Below are positions 61,239 through 64,000 of a stretch of DNA of 64,000 nt, piece after piece (position 1 is the first letter of the stretch; the number at the start of each line of letters is the position of its first letter). Location: NCBI GenBank assembly GCA_913060665.1, contig CAJXUY010000020.1:1-64000 (forward strand). The letters are read 5' to 3'. The notes under the pieces were generated by a model that was given only the letters and a program-made list of their open reading frames with translations, had not been told where the DNA came from and made no database searches. Origin of the DNA: an uncultured Oleiphilaceae bacterium. GTDB lineage: Bacteria > Pseudomonadota > Gammaproteobacteria > Pseudomonadales > Oleiphilaceae. The translations under genes were made by a program, and so were the position numbers.

Positions 61239-62126
61239 CTATCTACCTTGTATTGAATGCCTTTTGGGTACTTGATCCAGTGACCAGTTTTCTATTGCCC
61301 AGGCCATAATCTCATTTGCAGGTGCATTGATCAGTGTTTCTGGAAGTGGCTGCTTAAGCGCTGCTAATGCTTGTTGTAAATTTTGGCTTGCTAAAGCGTT
61401 GCTAATTGAAGGCGCCCTATTTTGCTTGCTGAGCTTTTGCCCTTCGCTATTTGATATAACCGGTATATGTGCAAACTGAGGAGGCGGAATGTCCAGTGCG
61501 TCGTAAAGAGCAAGTTGAGAAGGCGTAGAGTCAAGTAGGTCACTGCCACGTACAATATGAGTGATGCGTTGATCTATATCATCGCAGACGACTGCGAGTT
61601 GATAGGCATAAAACCCTTCTTTTCGTTTTATTACAAACTCATCGGCTTGTTTTGTGGTTAAAAAGGATTGCTGGCCTAGAAGCAGGTCACTCCAGGAATA
61701 AAGATGATCTTGTGTATGAAACCGAATGGCGAATGATGTTGAGGGGGAGGGAGTGTCTGGATTGCACTCAGGACTATGAGAGCCGTTGTTGGCAATAAGT
61801 GTTTTGCGGCTGCATGGGCAGTAATAAGTAAACCCACCGACTCTTAATTTTTCAATAAGTGATTCATAGGCACTGCTACGGCTAGATTGGTAGCGTATTG
61901 GCTCATCCCAAAATAGCTGGTGGTGTTCTAGCGTACGTAAAATGTTACTACTTGCACCAGGCACTTCACGAAGAGGGTCAATATCTTCAATTCGGACGAG
62001 CCATTCACCTTTGTTCTTACGAGCGTCCAGAAAGCTTGCTAGTGCAGCAACGAGAGAGCCAAAGTGCAAAGGGCCTGTGGGGGAAGGGGCAAACCTGCCA
62101 CGGTAGGTTATGTTGAGGTGGCTCAT
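61239..62126 (-). CDS. gluQ: glutamyl-Q tRNA(Asp) synthetase
   Basis: This truncated glutamyl-tRNA synthetase-like enzyme attaches glutamate to queuosine in tRNA(Asp). The product starts MSHLNITYRGRFAPSPTG with the nucleotide-binding HFGSL motif and a KLSKQ signature; the cysteines CPC and PEC probably bind zinc. The ATG at 62126 is preferred; a GTG at 62159 would add 11 residues. The length is 295 residues. It is between cbrA and dksA, the Pseudomonas order. Confidence 0.94.
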   Translation of the reverse strand: MSHLNITYRGRFAPSPTGPLHFGSLVAALASFLDARKNKGEWLVRIEDIDPLREVPGASSNILRTLEHHQLFWDEPIRYQSSRSSAYESLIEKLRVGGFTYYCPCSRKTLIANNGSHSPECNPDTPSPSTSFAIRFHTQDHLYSWSDLLLGQQSFLTTKQADEFVIKRKEGFYAYQLAVVCDDIDQRITHIVRGSDLLDSTPSQLALYDALDIPPPQFAHIPVISNSEGQKLSKQNRAPSISNALASQNLQQALAALKQPLPETLINAPANEIMAWAIENWSLDQVPKRHSIQGR

Positions 62127-62208
62127 ATAAGAGGTCTTTACGAGCGGGTTTAAAACCACGCTCGTATTCTATCATTGGCTTGTCTGCTTTTTGTAGCGTT
62201 GCGTCGGC

Positions 62209-62646
62209 CTACAGACCTGAGTGGCGCTCTTTGATCTCTGCAAGAGTTTTGCAATCGATGCAGAGGGATGCAGTGGGTCGTGCTTCGAGTCTACGAACAC
62301 CAATCTCTACTCCACAAGAATCACAGAAGCCGTAATCGTCTTTTTCAATACGATCAACGGTGCTACCAATTTTCTTGATTAACTTACGCTCACGATCACG
62401 GGTCCGCAGCTCTAGGCTAAACTCTTCTTCTTGAGTAGCTCGATCACTAGGGTCTGCGTAGTTAGCCGCATCTTCTTGCATATGATGGACCGTGCGATCA
62501 ACCTCTTCCATTAACTCCTGTTTCCAGGCGAGTAAAATTTCGCGGAAGTGATCTCTTTGCGCTTCGTTCATGTACTCTTCACCGTCTTTAATCGGGTAAG
62601 GAGTAAAACCTGAAAATCCGTCTTTATTCATCGCTGTATCTGGCAT
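62209..62646 (-). CDS. dksA: RNA polymerase-binding factor DksA
   Basis: This transcription factor acts with ppGpp on RNA polymerase. The 145 residues form a long helical hairpin (about 30-105, with the DPSDRATQEEE tip) and a zinc finger (CDSCG...CIDCK). The start is ATG with GAGG upstream. It is well separated from sfsA by a 240-base gap. Confidence 0.97.
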   Translation of the reverse strand: MPDTAMNKDGFSGFTPYPIKDGEEYMNEAQRDHFREILLAWKQELMEEVDRTVHHMQEDAANYADPSDRATQEEEFSLELRTRDRERKLIKKIGSTVDRIEKDDYGFCDSCGVEIGVRRLEARPTASLCIDCKTLAEIKERHSGL

Positions 62647-62887
62647 ATTTTCAGCCTCATCTTATTATTACTTCAGACCGAACACTCATTGCAAAGTGAT
62701 TCGGAGAAATCTTACACGCCGTACTGTATAACCTTAACTCTGATATAAGAACAGTACAATTTAGCCAGCGGAAAATATCAGAATAATGCGGTCTTGGCCA
62801 ACTTTTTATTTTCTTTATGGCTTAAAAATGGCAAATTTGCCACTTTTATTCTGATTTATTCCACTATTCATAGAGAGGGTATAACGT

Positions 62888-63625
62888 TTGAAGTTCGATC
62901 AAAAGCTCCAGTCAGGTCTATTAGTTAAGCGTTATAAGCGGTTTTTGGCAGACATTGAACTTGTAGGTGCTGAGGCGACAGCTGAAGAGCTTACGATTCA
63001 TTGCCCTAATACGGGGGCTATGACCGGGTGTAATGTACCCGGTAGCCGAGTGTGGTTTAGTACCTCTGATAATGCAAAACGTAAGTATCCTAATACGTGG
63101 GAGTTGCTGGAGACTCCCGAAGACGATTGGGCGTGCATTAATACCTCGATGGCAAACAAGTTAGTTGAAGAGGCGATTGCTAGCGAGGTGATTGATACGC
63201 TAAAAGACTACGGGACGCTAGCGAGAGAGGTTCGCTACGGTGAAGAAAAGAGCCGGATTGATATTCTCTTGTCTGACCATCCTAAGGACTCAAGAGCTTG
63301 CTATATAGAAGTGAAGAGCGTGACATTATTGATGGGTAATGGTGTGGGAATGTTCCCTGATGCGGTGAGTACTAGAGGGCAAAAGCATTTGCGGGAGCTC
63401 ATGTCTATGGTGGAGGCTGGTCATCGGGCGATGTTGTTTTTTTGTGTAAACCATACCGGTATTGAGTGTGTTCGCCCTGCCGACCATATTGACCCGGAGT
63501 ACGGGCAATTGTTGCGACAGGCCTCCGAGAAAGGCGTTGAAGTGTTGGCCTATAGGGCGGATATTTCAAGTTCAGAAATTGTACTTGTGCGGAAAATTCC
63601 TGTTGAATTAGGTCATTCTGGCTGA
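62888..63625 (+). CDS. sfsA: SfsA family DNA-binding/sugar fermentation protein
   Basis: This is a 245-residue SfsA protein. The typical blocks include [22 protein letters not shown] and IEVKSVTLL. The start is TTG with GAGGG 8 bases upstream. E. coli SfsA affects maltose genes and binds DNA; the exact role is not established. It is divergent from dksA and converges on the Rieske gene. Confidence 0.93.
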   Translation: MKFDQKLQSGLLVKRYKRFLADIELVGAEATAEELTIHCPNTGAMTGCNVPGSRVWFSTSDNAKRKYPNTWELLETPEDDWACINTSMANKLVEEAIASEVIDTLKDYGTLAREVRYGEEKSRIDILLSDHPKDSRACYIEVKSVTLLMGNGVGMFPDAVSTRGQKHLRELMSMVEAGHRAMLFFCVNHTGIECVRPADHIDPEYGQLLRQASEKGVEVLAYRADISSSEIVLVRKIPVELGHSG

Positions 63626-63648
63626 CGGCGAGATAAGCACATGCTTGT

Positions 63649-63984
63649 TTATGCTAGCTGCTCTTCTGGTATTCGAACTAGTACTTGATTATTTTCAACG
63701 ACACTCTCAATAAGCGTGAGTTTATCGCCTACACAAGGGCCGCTCACGCAATTTCCTGAATCAACTTCGAATAATGCCCCATGAGTTGAGCATTGAATAA
63801 AGTAGTTTTCACTACACAGGAATTGATCAGGCATATACTCAAGCGGAATATTCAGGTGAGGGCATTGGTTTTGATAGACATGAATTTGTCCATCTTTACG
63901 AACTGCAAATAATGACATGCCTTTGACTTCAAAACCTTTGCTTTGGTCTTCTTGGAGGGAATCCAGATCGCATAATATCTGCAT
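63649..63984 (-). CDS. Rieske 2Fe-2S protein
   Basis: This is a 111-residue small Rieske-type ferredoxin. The cluster is held by the CPH and CSTH motifs (NQCPHLNIPLE and QCSTHGALFEV). There is no signal peptide, so it is cytoplasmic, possibly serving an oxygenase or reductase. The start is ATG with AGGAG 7 bases upstream. The partner cannot be told from this window. Confidence 0.9.
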   Translation of the reverse strand: MQILCDLDSLQEDQSKGFEVKGMSLFAVRKDGQIHVYQNQCPHLNIPLEYMPDQFLCSENYFIQCSTHGALFEVDSGNCVSGPCVGDKLTLIESVVENNQVLVRIPEEQLA

Positions 63985-64000
63985 ATTGAGTCTCCTGATG

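Overview
The window looks like a chromosomal segment of a gammaproteobacterium related to Pseudomonas and the Oceanospirillales, probably marine and of moderate GC. I base this on gene order: four blocks match Pseudomonas aeruginosa as I remember it. They are polA-DUF2782-thrB; pyrE-crc-rph-yicC...gmk-rpoZ-spoT-ridA...oxyR-recG-HDOD; rpoD-dnaG-yqeY-rpsU/tsaD-plsY-folB-folK; and pgi-panC-panB-folK-pcnB-cbrB-cbrA-gluQ-dksA. The genus cannot be fixed from the sequence alone.

Layout. 0-11.6 kb: housekeeping genes (polA, thrB, trhP, a phasin, a DUF4124 protein, a TSUP permease, pyrE, crc, rph, yicC). 11.6-22 kb: an accessory stretch that splits the usual yicC-gmk pair. It holds a truncated AlpA-like ORF, a hipBA toxin-antitoxin pair, a YjjU-type patatin, ahpCF with a divergent oxyR, and a TetR regulator facing fadH plus a dienoyl-CoA-isomerase-like crotonase. 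22-31.4 kb: gmk, rpoZ, spoT, ridA, an SDR protein, a second oxyR, recG and an HDOD protein. 31.4-39.4 kb: an iron-linked cluster (cytochrome c peroxidase, imelysin, DUF1111 di-haem protein, second imelysin, DUF1513) with Fur-like sites, followed by a frameshifted multihaem cytochrome pseudogene. 39.4-54.3 kb: an AsmA-like protein, a ZIP-like protein, a CAU tRNA, the rpoD-dnaG-yqeY-rpsU macromolecular synthesis genes, tsaD, plsY, folate genes, pgi and pantothenate genes. 54.3-64 kb: pcnB, the CbrAB two-component system, gluQ, dksA, sfsA and a Rieske protein.

The most interesting item is the roughly 840-base gap between cbrB and pcnB. On the minus strand it has a near-consensus sigma-54 promoter, upstream TGTTAC repeats, five A-rich ARN-type Hfq/Crc motifs and a closing GNRA hairpin. 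This is the position and architecture of the Pseudomonas CrcZ RNA, although the sequence is different. With crc (whose nuclease residues are lost), cbrA, cbrB and a small cbrX-like ORF overlapping the cbrA start, the window appears to carry a complete CbrAB-CrcZ-Crc carbon catabolite repression circuit.
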